Shown one piece after another: positions 43,333-50,607 of a DNA stretch of 64,000 nt. The notes under the pieces were generated by a model. It was given only the letters and a program-made list of their open reading frames with translations, searched no databases and was not told where the DNA came from. The DNA is taken from positions 5,456,001-5,520,000 of the forward strand of contig NZ_CP023691.1 in assembly GCF_008704855.1 (NCBI RefSeq). The letters are read 5' to 3'. Origin of the DNA: Streptomyces platensis. Lineage in GTDB: Bacteria > Actinomycetota > Actinomycetes > Streptomycetales > Streptomycetaceae. The translations under genes and the position numbers were made by a program. How positions within the stretch are numbered: position 1 is the first letter of the stretch; every line of letters starts with the position of its first letter.

Positions 43333-43725
43333 GTGCGTGGTATCAAGAAGCTGACTCACGGTGCCGCCGCCGTGGGCCTGGCCCTGCTCGGCACGGTCGC
43401 CGCGGCACCGACCGCCTCCGCCAGCGAGGGCAACTACATCCAGTTCAGCAACAACTCGGGCTTTCTGGTCGACACCTGCTACACGTGGGAGGGCCCGGAC
43501 GGCATCGAGAGCAAGAACTACTGCCACACGTCCAAGCCGGTCGGACAGACCTGGAAGGCGTACTACCCCGCCGAGGCGACGGGCGCCTCGGTGACCGTGA
43601 CCTTCGCCATGGGCATGGGGGGCGACAAGAAGTACGAGCACAACCTCGAATCCACCTCGAGCCACTGCTTCCAGACCACCGGGCTGTGGCCGAACGGCGG
43701 CGAGGTCCTCAGCACCACCTGCTGA
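43333..43725 (+). CDS. secreted four-cysteine protein 3
   Basis: A 130-aa exported protein; signal peptide about residues 1-30 (AAAVGLALLGTVAAAPTASA). Mature cysteines at 49, 64, 112 and 130 give C-x14-C-x47-C-x17-C, again with a C-terminal Cys and TCYTWEG. YYPAEATGASVTVTFAMGMG parallels DIPADATGVKLSVLVHG of the preceding protein. GTG 43333 follows GAGAAAGGA. It is the last gene of the cassette and is closed by a hairpin shared with the convergent MFS gene. Confidence 0.75.
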   Translation: MRGIKKLTHGAAAVGLALLGTVAAAPTASASEGNYIQFSNNSGFLVDTCYTWEGPDGIESKNYCHTSKPVGQTWKAYYPAEATGASVTVTFAMGMGGDKKYEHNLESTSSHCFQTTGLWPNGGEVLSTTC

Positions 43726-43874
43726 GTGCCGGCCCAGGTCCTGCCGGCAGCCGGTCGGCAGGCCCCCGGACGGCGCCTCTCGAAGGCCGGGGCTGACTGA
43801 CACCCACTCCTCAGCCCTCCTGGCCGGGGCGTCGCCGTGCCGCCGTGACCAGCGGTGAAGGTCTCCCGGAACGA

Positions 43875-43919
43875 CGAAGGGCCCGCCCCACCAGGACAGG
43901 TGGTGGTGCGGGCCCTTCG
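43875..43919. terminator. bidirectional terminator of the cassette and MFS gene
   Basis: CGAAGGGCCCGC (43875-43886) pairs perfectly with GCGGGCCCTTCG (43908-43919); the interior CCACCA/TGGTGG extends the structure. Confidence 0.75.
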
Positions 43920-43930
43920 GACCGGGGGCG

Positions 43931-45247
43931 TTACGCGGCCTTCTCCAGGTGGAGGAGGCGGCGTTCGGCGACGGCCTTGCGGGTGGCGTAGAGGGTGATC
44001 GAGGCGGCGCCGAGCATCGCCGCGAGGCCGAGGAGGACGGTGCCCTCCCAGCCGACGGCGTGGAAGGCGGCGGCGCCGAGCGCGCCGCCCAGGCTGCTGC
44101 CGACGTAGTACGCGCACTGGTACAGCGCCGACGCCTGGGCGCGCGCCGTCTTGGCGGTGCGGCTGACCGAGGACGAGGCCACCGCATGGCCCGCGAAGAA
44201 ACCGGCGGTGATCAGGATCAGGCCCGCCAGCACCGCGCCCACCGAATCGGAGAGCGTCAGCAGCAGACCCGTCGAGGTCGTGCCGACGGCCAGGTACAGG
44301 GCGCCGCGGCGGCCCACCCGGGCGACCAGCTTGCCGGCCGCGGCCGAGGAGACCGTACCGACCAGGTAGACCACGAAGATCGAACCGACGATGCCCTGCG
44401 GGAGGTTGAACGGCTCGGAGACCAGGCGGTAGCCGATGACCGTGTAGACCGCGCCGAAGACCGTCATGAACAGCCCGCCGATGGCGTAGAGACGGCGCAG
44501 CAGCGGGTCGGCGAGGTGGCTGCCGAGGGTACGGGCCAGCGCCCGCGGGCCCACCGAGCGGGACACGAAGTGCCGGGCCTTGGGCACCAGCAGCCGGAAG
44601 ACCACCGCGCACACCACGGCCAGCACACCCACCGCGGCGAGTGCCGCCCGCCAGCCCCACGCCTGGGCGACCCAGCCGGTCACGATCCGGCCGGACATCC
44701 CGCCGATGCTGTTGCCCGCCACGAACAGTCCGATGGCCGCCACCAGCGCCTTGGCGCGTACCTCCTCCGCCAGGAACGCCATCGCCGAGGCCGGCAGCCC
44801 GGCCAGGGCGACGCCCTGAAGGCCGCGCAGCGCGATCAGCGCACCGAGCGACGGGGCGAACGGCACCAGCATCGCGAGCAGCGCGGCCACCGCGAGGGAC
44901 CACATCATCAGCGTGCGCCGGCCGAAGCGCTCGGAGACCGCGCTCAGCGGGATCACGCCGAGTGCCAGGCCGAAGGTCGCCGCGGACACGGTCCAGCTCG
45001 CCTGGTCCGGGCTCACCCCGAGGTCGGCGGAGATCGCGGGCAGCAGTGCCTGCGTGGAGTAGAGGAGGGCGAAGGTCGCCACTCCGGCGGCGAAGAGGGC
45101 GAAGCTCATCCGGCGGTAGCCGGGGCCGCCCGGCCGCAGCTTGCCCGCTTCGGGGTCGGGCGCGGCGGCGGGAGAGGAGTCAGGGGACGACTGGGGAGAG
45201 GCGGCCGCACGGTCGGTGACGGACGCCCCGGTATCAGCGGGAGGCAT
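43931..45247 (-). CDS. MFS transporter, YnfM-like exporter
   Basis: A 438-aa major facilitator with 12 hydrophobic segments after a Pro/Ser-rich 45-residue cytoplasmic N-terminus. MFS signatures are SAVSERFGRRTLMM (loop 2-3, conserved Asp replaced by Glu), IALRGLQGVALAGLPASAMA and VARVGRRGALYL. It is most like the YnfM/arabinose-efflux exporters; the substrate is unknown. It is divergent from a LysR regulator that probably controls it, and convergent with the four-Cys cassette. Confidence 0.87.
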   Translation of the reverse strand: MPPADTGASVTDRAAASPQSSPDSSPAAAPDPEAGKLRPGGPGYRRMSFALFAAGVATFALLYSTQALLPAISADLGVSPDQASWTVSAATFGLALGVIPLSAVSERFGRRTLMMWSLAVAALLAMLVPFAPSLGALIALRGLQGVALAGLPASAMAFLAEEVRAKALVAAIGLFVAGNSIGGMSGRIVTGWVAQAWGWRAALAAVGVLAVVCAVVFRLLVPKARHFVSRSVGPRALARTLGSHLADPLLRRLYAIGGLFMTVFGAVYTVIGYRLVSEPFNLPQGIVGSIFVVYLVGTVSSAAAGKLVARVGRRGALYLAVGTTSTGLLLTLSDSVGAVLAGLILITAGFFAGHAVASSSVSRTAKTARAQASALYQCAYYVGSSLGGALGAAAFHAVGWEGTVLLGLAAMLGAASITLYATRKAVAERRLLHLEKAA

Positions 45248-45293
45248 GTTTCGAAAGTAGGCCTCTGTGTTTCATGCGTCCAATGCATGGAAA

Positions 45294-45310
45294 CGGCATA
45301 ATCGATGCCG
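45294..45310. promoter_or_regulatory. LysR operator and predicted -10 of the LysR gene
   Basis: CGGCAT and ATGCCG (45294-45299 and 45305-45310) form a 6-bp-arm inverted repeat. CATAAT (45297-45302) inside it is a good -10, placed 7 nt before GTG 45310. Binding here would autoregulate the LysR gene and could also affect the MFS promoter. Confidence 0.5.
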
Positions 45311-46326
45311 TGGCACATGATCCCAGGTCGCAAGGGCCTCTGTTGCAAGGTCGCAACAGAAAAGACACCGCTGATTCGGGTCGCGCCGGGGTGGACGCGG
45401 GCGAGGTGGCCGAGCTCGGCGCCGACTCCTGGGCGGTGACCCTCGCTCCGCGGCTCGCCCAGTTCACCGCCGTCGCCCGGCACGAACACGTCACCCGCGC
45501 CGCGCAGGAGCTCGGCATGCCGCAGCCGACGCTCAGCCGGGCCATCGTCCGGCTGGAAGCGGACCTCGGCGTCGCCCTCTTCGCCCGGCACGGCCGCACC
45601 CTCTCCCTCACCCCGGCCGGCCGCGCCTTTCTCGCCGCCACCGAGCGGGCGTTGACGGACCTGGAGCGGGCGACGGAGTCCGTACGGGCCGATGTCGATC
45701 CCGCGGCCGGGAAGGTGGCGTTCGGCTTTCTGCACACCCTCGGGTCGGAGACCGTGCCCGGCCTGATCCGCAGCTTCCGCGCCGACCATCCGCGCGTCCG
45801 CTTCCAGCTCGTGCAGAACTACGGCGAGGCCATGATCGAGCGGCTGCGCGCCGGCGACCTCGACCTGTGTCTGACCTCGCCGGTGCCCGACTACCCGGAC
45901 CTGGTCGCCCGCCGGCTCGACGAGCAGAAGCTGCGCCTGGTCGTGCCGGACGACCATCCGCTGGCCGCCCGTAAGCGGATCCGGCTCGCGGAGGCCGCCG
46001 GCGAGCTGTTCGTGACCCTCGAACCGGGCTACGGGCTGCGCCGGATCACCGACGCGCTGTGCGCCGAGGCGGGCTTCACGCCGCGGGTCGCGTTCGAGGG
46101 GGAGGAGGCCGAGACGCTGCGCGGCCTGGTCGCGGCCGGGCTGGGCGTGGCCCTGCTCCCGCCGCCGGCCGTCCCCCGCCCCGGCGTCGCCGAGCTCACC
46201 GTGACGGCACCGCGCGCGGTCCGTGAGATCGGCGTCGCCTGGCTCGACGGCCACCCGGACACCCCACCGGTGGCCGCGTTCAAGAAGTTCCTGCTGAGCC
46301 GACGGGGGCGGTTGCTGCCCAGGTGA
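45310..46326 (+). CDS. LysR-family transcriptional regulator
   Basis: A 338-aa LysR protein. The HTH is FTAVARHEHVTRAAQELGMP then QPTLSRAIVRLEADLGVALF. The C-terminal part is the two-lobed inducer-binding domain (GFLHTLGSETVPGLIRSFRA, AAGLGVALLPPPAVPR). The N-terminal 40 residues before the HTH are unusual. GTG 45310 fits a leaderless transcript from CATAAT, ATG 45274 would leave only 26 bp to the divergent MFS gene, and GTG 45391 is also possible. It likely regulates the divergent exporter. Confidence 0.82.
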   Translation: MAHDPRSQGPLLQGRNRKDTADSGRAGVDAGEVAELGADSWAVTLAPRLAQFTAVARHEHVTRAAQELGMPQPTLSRAIVRLEADLGVALFARHGRTLSLTPAGRAFLAATERALTDLERATESVRADVDPAAGKVAFGFLHTLGSETVPGLIRSFRADHPRVRFQLVQNYGEAMIERLRAGDLDLCLTSPVPDYPDLVARRLDEQKLRLVVPDDHPLAARKRIRLAEAAGELFVTLEPGYGLRRITDALCAEAGFTPRVAFEGEEAETLRGLVAAGLGVALLPPPAVPRPGVAELTVTAPRAVREIGVAWLDGHPDTPPVAAFKKFLLSRRGRLLPR

Positions 46327-46446
46327 GGGGCGCGTCCGCCAGTTGCCTCCGCGGCCCCGGCGGCGGCGCCCCGACCAGCCACCGCCGGGCCCGGGTGCCG
46401 GGTGCCGGATATCGGATGTCGGGCGCACCAGCCGGGGCCCCGGCCC

Positions 46447-47262
46447 TCACTGCCGCAACGACGCCCCGAACCCCGCCGCCAGCGGCATCCGCAGGCCCAG
46501 TGGCGGCGGCGCGGCCAGCGCGTCCTTCACCGGGCGGGCGTAACCCCGGGCGAACAGCGAGCCGAGCATGAAGTCCGTTGCCAGGGCCAGCACTTCGGCA
46601 CGGTGCTGATGCAGCGAGTGGCCGTCGGAGTGCACCTCGAAGCGGCAGATGTCGCGGTTGACCTTCTTGGCGCGCTCGGCGTAGCGGTAGGAGAGATCGG
46701 GGTCGGTGCGTTCGTCGTTGGTGCCGTGGACGAGCAGGACCTGGCGGCCGATGAGCTGTTTCACCGGCTCGGGGTGCTCGCTGTCCCGGTGCGCGTCGGG
46801 CAGCCAAGGGGCGATCGCCAGCACGGAGTTGACGGCCGGATGGCCCGCGGCGTGCAGGGCGGCGCGGGCGCCCATGCCCGTACCGACGAGGCAGACCGGG
46901 ACATCGCCGTAGCGCCGGACCACCTCTTCCAGCGCCCATTCCGCGTCCCGCGCCGGATGGGCCGCGGCCCCGTTCCAGCCGTGACAGCGATAGCGCACGA
47001 CATGGGCCGTCAGGCCCTCAGGGCGCCCCGCCTTCGCCAGCCGGACCGCCAGCGGGCGCACCGCCAGCGCCGCCACCGGCGACGGGCGCCGTACCCCGGT
47101 CGGTCCGCCGCCGGGCAGTAAAAGCGCGACCCCGCTCACCTCGCGGCCGGTGCCCCGCCTGCCGCCCTTCCACCGGAGCGCTTCGCGCGCCCCTTCCTTG
47201 CCGGCCGTTCCCAGCGGTTTTCCCAGCCGGGCCTCACGCACCGGCAGTGCTTGCTGAGCCAT
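46447..47262 (-). CDS. alpha/beta hydrolase-fold protein (dienelactone hydrolase-like)
   Basis: A 271-aa protein with an alpha/beta hydrolase pattern. VALLLPGGGP is the first strand and oxyanion region, CLVGTGMGARAALHAAGHPA occupies the nucleophile elbow, VLLVHGTNDERTDPDLSYRY carries the acid, and FEVHSDGHSLHQHRAEV the His. The elbow reads G-T-G-M-G, so Thr replaces the usual Ser/Cys nucleophile, which makes catalysis by the standard triad doubtful. ATG 47262 is chosen for length; GTG 47298 is possible and neither has a good SD. It is divergent from add and possibly exposed to the same operator. Confidence 0.75.
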   Translation of the reverse strand: MAQQALPVREARLGKPLGTAGKEGAREALRWKGGRRGTGREVSGVALLLPGGGPTGVRRPSPVAALAVRPLAVRLAKAGRPEGLTAHVVRYRCHGWNGAAAHPARDAEWALEEVVRRYGDVPVCLVGTGMGARAALHAAGHPAVNSVLAIAPWLPDAHRDSEHPEPVKQLIGRQVLLVHGTNDERTDPDLSYRYAERAKKVNRDICRFEVHSDGHSLHQHRAEVLALATDFMLGSLFARGYARPVKDALAAPPPLGLRMPLAAGFGASLRQ

Positions 47263-47336
47263 GAGCAGAACGATGGCAGAAGGAGGCCTGCCAGCCACCC
47301 CGCGGACGGGTCACTGTTATGTATCGTTCGATGATA

Positions 47337-47350
47337 TCTACGCGCGTAGG
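47337..47350. promoter_or_regulatory. nucleoside-regulon operator 3 (add)
   Basis: TCTACGCGCGTAGG, with the perfect palindrome CTACGCGCGTAG, ends 15 bp before the add ATG, where a bound repressor would block transcription initiation or early elongation. Confidence 0.72.
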
Positions 47351-47365
47351 GGCTAGAGTGCCGAA

Positions 47366-48526
47366 ATGACGAGCGAGACCACCACCCTGCCGACCAGTGA
47401 ACAGATCCGCCGCGCCCCCAAGGTGCTGCTCCACGATCACCTCGACGGCGGCCTGCGCCCGGCCACCATCGTCGATCTGGCCCGCGAGAACGGCTACGAG
47501 GGACTGCCCGAGACCGACCCGGAAAAGCTCGGGGTCTGGTTCCGCGAGGCGTCGGACTCCGGCTCGCTGGAGCGCTACCTGGAGACCTTCGCCCACACCT
47601 GCGCCGTCATGCAGACCCGCGACGCACTGGCCCGGGTGGCCGCCGAATGCGCCGAGGACCTGGCCGCCGACGGTGTGGTCTACGCCGAGGTCAGGTACGC
47701 GCCCGAGCAGCACCTGGAACAGGGCCTGACCCTCGAAGAGGTCGTCGAGGCGGTCAACGAGGGCTTCCGCGAGGGCGAGCGGCGGGCCCGCGAGAACGGC
47801 CACCGCATCCGCGTCGGCGCGCTGCTGACCGCCATGCGGCACGCCGCCCGCGCCCTGGAGATCGCCGAACTCGCCAACCGCTACCGGGACACCGGCGTCG
47901 TCGGCTTCGACATCGCGGGCGCCGAAGCCGGCTACCCGCCCACCCGCCACCTCGACGCGTTCGAGTACCTCAAGCGGGAGAACAACCACTTCACCATCCA
48001 CGCCGGTGAGGCCTTCGGCCTGCCGTCGATCTGGCAGGCCCTCCAGTGGTGCGGCGCCGACCGCCTCGGCCACGGGGTCCGGATCATCGACGACATCGAG
48101 GTCGCCGACGACGGCTCGGTCAAGCTCGGCCGGCTCGCCTCGTACGTACGGGACAAGCGCATCCCGCTGGAGATGTGCCCGACCTCCAACCTCCAGACCG
48201 GCGCCGCCCCCTCCTACGCCGAGCACCCCATCGGCCTGCTGCGCCGCCTTCAGTTCCGGCTCACGGTCAACACCGACAACCGGCTGATGAGCCACACCAG
48301 CATGTCCGAGGAATTCGATCACCTGGTCAAGACATTTCGATACACGCTCGATGACATGCAGTGGTTTACAGTCAATGCGATGAAATCAGCGTTCATTCCT
48401 TTCGATGAACGTCTGGCCATGATCAATGACGTCATCAAGCCCGGTTACGCGGAACTCCGGGCCGAATGGCTGTTCCGTCCGGTGGCCACAACGACCCCTG
48501 TGAACAGCGCTTCTGACCCTGCGTAA
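47366..48526 (+). CDS. add: adenosine deaminase
   Basis: A 386-aa zinc enzyme converting adenosine and deoxyadenosine to inosine and deoxyinosine. Key residues are visible: LLHDHLDGGLRPATI (metal His-x-His), IHAGEAFGLPSIWQA (zinc His, catalytic Glu nearby), RLGHGVRIIDD (catalytic His), MCPTSNLQTGA, and TVNTDNRLMSHTSM (metal Asp). It supplies inosine for purine nucleoside phosphorylase encoded 15 kb away under the same operator type. The next feature is a strong terminator, so it is monocistronic. Confidence 0.95.
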   Translation: MTSETTTLPTSEQIRRAPKVLLHDHLDGGLRPATIVDLARENGYEGLPETDPEKLGVWFREASDSGSLERYLETFAHTCAVMQTRDALARVAAECAEDLAADGVVYAEVRYAPEQHLEQGLTLEEVVEAVNEGFREGERRARENGHRIRVGALLTAMRHAARALEIAELANRYRDTGVVGFDIAGAEAGYPPTRHLDAFEYLKRENNHFTIHAGEAFGLPSIWQALQWCGADRLGHGVRIIDDIEVADDGSVKLGRLASYVRDKRIPLEMCPTSNLQTGAAPSYAEHPIGLLRRLQFRLTVNTDNRLMSHTSMSEEFDHLVKTFRYTLDDMQWFTVNAMKSAFIPFDERLAMINDVIKPGYAELRAEWLFRPVATTTPVNSASDPA

Positions 48527-48550
48527 GGGTTCCTGCGAGCCTATAGCGCA

Positions 48551-48582
48551 ACGGCCGGTGGAATGTCCACCGGCCGTTTTTT
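48551..48582 (+). terminator. rho-independent terminator after add
   Basis: ACGGCCGGTGGA and TCCACCGGCCGT form a perfect 12-bp stem with an ATG loop, followed by six T. This is the most canonical intrinsic terminator in the window. Confidence 0.9.
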
Positions 48583-48667
48583 CTCTCGTCGTGGCTGTTT
48601 GCGGCGCCGGTTGCCGCCTCAGTAGGTTGATTTGCCGGTCAAGCCCCCATCACGAGGACGTAATTCG

Positions 48668-48943
48668 ATGAAGCAGGGAACCATCAAGACTCTCGGTACC
48701 GTCGCGCTCGGTGCCGCTTTTGTCGTCACCGCCGCGGGCGTCGCCAGCGCGGCCCCGTCGGTCGACGCTGCCGGGGTGCTGAAGAGCCTGCCGGTGAAGG
48801 ACGCCGCCAAGACCGTCTCCGGGCTCACCAAGGCCAAGCCGGCCGGCAACGACGTCAAGACCAAGCTCAACTCCCAGGGCAACAAGCTGCTGGGCGGCCT
48901 GCCGACCAGCGCCGTCACCAAGACGCTCCCGCTGGGTGGCTGA
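48668..48943 (+). CDS. small secreted protein, ATP-binding-like or structural, unknown
   Basis: A 91-aa exported protein. The signal peptide (KTLGTVALGAAFVVTAAGVA) is cleaved about SAAP (residue 29). The mature 62 residues are Lys/Ala/Gly/Leu-rich (GVLKSLPVKDAAKTVSGLTK, then NKLLGGLPTSAVTKTLPLGG) without Cys. GAGGA precedes ATG 48668. It resembles the product at 55143 in having an LPV/LPLxG-type repetitive end. Such small secreted proteins are common in Streptomyces, and no function is assigned. Confidence 0.7.
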   Translation: MKQGTIKTLGTVALGAAFVVTAAGVASAAPSVDAAGVLKSLPVKDAAKTVSGLTKAKPAGNDVKTKLNSQGNKLLGGLPTSAVTKTLPLGG

Positions 48944-48985
48944 TCCCGCCACGCGGCTCGTCCCCTAGGGACACCCTCTGCGCCG

Positions 48986-49023
48986 TGCCCCGGCCGAACG
49001 CCCTCGTGCGTACGGCCGGGGCA
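48986..49023. terminator. terminator between convergent small genes
   Basis: TGCCCCGGCCG (48986-48996) pairs perfectly with CGGCCGGGGCA (49013-49023), 16-nt loop, between the secreted protein gene and the PspC-like gene. Confidence 0.75.
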
Positions 49024-49102
49024 TCGTCATGTGCCGTCCGGGAACCGGGCGGCGGGGCGCCGGGCCGGCCCAGCCGGGCGGCCGGTCAGACGGCCGGCCG
49101 GG

Positions 49103-49315
49103 TCACCAGGCGGCGGCGCCGGTGGCGGCCTTGTCCTCCGAGGGGAGGAGTATCCACAGTGCCAGGTAGACCAGGAACTGCGGGCCGGGCAGCAGACAGG
49201 ACACCACGAACAGCACACGCATCGTCGTCGGCGTCATTCCGAAGCGACGGGCCAGGCCCGCGCACACTCCGGCGATCATTCGGTTGTTGCTGGGGCGGAC
49301 CAGTGCGGCGGCCAT
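49103..49315 (-). CDS. PspC-domain small membrane protein
   Basis: A 70-aa PspC-family protein. NNRMIAGVCAGLARRFGMTP is the amphipathic PspC start, and VLFVVSCLLPGPQFLVYLAL is the membrane segment, ending ILLPSEDK. AAGGAG precedes ATG 49315. Actinobacterial stand-alone PspC proteins are linked to envelope-stress sensing; here it stands next to a VanZ-like membrane gene, also on the minus strand. Confidence 0.85.
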   Translation of the reverse strand: MAAALVRPSNNRMIAGVCAGLARRFGMTPTTMRVLFVVSCLLPGPQFLVYLALWILLPSEDKAATGAAAW

Positions 49316-49359
49316 GACGGCGGCTCCTTTACGACTCGGTGGGGCGTTTGCCCGATGTC

Positions 49360-49875
49360 TCAAAGATAGGTCCGGCTGCCGGAGAGAACATCAGCCTGCG
49401 GGGCCAGTTCAACCCTGGGGATCCTCGGGGTTACCTCCCCGAGATCCCCGTACCGGCGACGCAGCCGGCGCCGCGCCCCGGGGACGACCGCCAGGTGCGC
49501 CAGGGCCACACCGAGGGAGGCGAGCAGCACCGAATCGATGTCCGGGACCCGGCCGGGTACCCCTGACTGAAGCAGCTCGATGGCCAGCGAGATCATCGCC
49601 CCGGCGAACACCGTGCGGGTCAGCGACACCAGCGGCGAAACGTTCAGCCGGCCGGCCGAGAGCGGCAGCAGCACGCCCAGCGGCGCCAGCAGCAGCACCG
49701 AGCCGCCCAGATGCTGTACGACCTCCCACGACAGGCCGTGCGCCAGCTCGGCCCGGATCGTCGCCAGCGGTTCGAGATTCGTCGCGGACACCCAGGGCAC
49801 CGTGCGGGGACGCAACGTCAGCCAGGCGACGATCGACAGATGCGCCACAAGGAGGAGAAGTCCGGTGACGCGCAT
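49360..49875 (-). CDS. VanZ-family membrane protein
   Basis: A 171-aa membrane protein with about four hydrophobic segments and VanZ hallmarks: TNLEPLATIR, GGSVLLLAPLGVLLPLSAG, and SLAIELLQSGVPGRVPDIDS with the Arg-x-x-Asp-x-Asp charged motif. VanZ-like proteins influence glycopeptide or surface-molecule sensitivity, but the exact role is unknown. ATG 49875 is chosen; upstream extension would require TTG 49956. Confidence 0.82.
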   Translation of the reverse strand: MRVTGLLLLVAHLSIVAWLTLRPRTVPWVSATNLEPLATIRAELAHGLSWEVVQHLGGSVLLLAPLGVLLPLSAGRLNVSPLVSLTRTVFAGAMISLAIELLQSGVPGRVPDIDSVLLASLGVALAHLAVVPGARRRLRRRYGDLGEVTPRIPRVELAPQADVLSGSRTYL

Positions 49876-49980
49876 ACGGGGAACGGCGGTGGTGCCGGGG
49901 CCATGACGCTGCACACAGGCCAGGACGCGACGGGCGGTGGCCGCGGTTCCGCCCAATTGCGCCCGCCTTGGTCCGCCGGG

Positions 49981-50607
49981 TCAGTCCTCGTCCGCCAACG
50001 GGTCGCCCCACCCGGCGTTCTCCGCTATGTCGGGATGGGCCAGCACATCCGCCGAGCAGTCGTAGCGGTGCGCGGTGGCGTCGCCCGGTCCGCCGAGCAC
50101 GGCCGCGTGCTGCTTGCCCAGCGCCGGGCTCGCGCCGTAGGTGCACACCAGCTGCGCCAGTGCGAACGACGGCAGATCCTCCGGCCGGATGCTCAGCCGC
50201 AGGGTGTCCGCGGCATCGCCCGCGCGCGGCGCCGTGACCTTCAGGTCCTGGGGGAGCGCGGTGCTGAAGCCGGCCTGGTCCTCGTCGGCCGACGGTCGCC
50301 GCTGGAGCTCCTTCAGCAGTGCACGGGCGGCCGGCAGCCGCGGATCGGTGTCCGCCGAGCCCTTGGGCAGCGACACCGCCCGCTCCACCTGGGCCAGCGC
50401 CGAACCGCACACCAGATAGACGGTGGCCTGGGACCCGCCGGGCGGGTTCGGCGCCGGCTCGCCGGCCGGGGCCTTGCAGCTCACCCGCGAGGGCGCGCCA
50501 CCCGCGTCGACCGGCACCGACGTGCCCCGGATGCCGCAGCCCGCGGCGGCGAGCGTGAGCGCCGCCACGGCGGCGGCGCGCCGCCCCGTCCGCCTGATCG
50601 GCGTCAT
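49981..50607 (-). CDS. lipoprotein of the afsQ operon
   Basis: A 208-aa lipoprotein. The signal peptide ends LTLAAAGCG (Cys near residue 24), and the mature protein has three further Cys (VSCKAPAG, YLVCGSAL, LVCTYGASP) plus one near the end (YDCSADV). The ATG overlaps the afsQ2 stop (ATGA at 50604-50607), so it is the third gene of the operon. In S. coelicolor the corresponding gene SCO4905 encodes a putative lipoprotein next to afsQ2 (recalled). Its extracytoplasmic location suits a modulator of the sensor kinase. Confidence 0.82.
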   Translation of the reverse strand: MTPIRRTGRRAAAVAALTLAAAGCGIRGTSVPVDAGGAPSRVSCKAPAGEPAPNPPGGSQATVYLVCGSALAQVERAVSLPKGSADTDPRLPAARALLKELQRRPSADEDQAGFSTALPQDLKVTAPRAGDAADTLRLSIRPEDLPSFALAQLVCTYGASPALGKQHAAVLGGPGDATAHRYDCSADVLAHPDIAENAGWGDPLADED

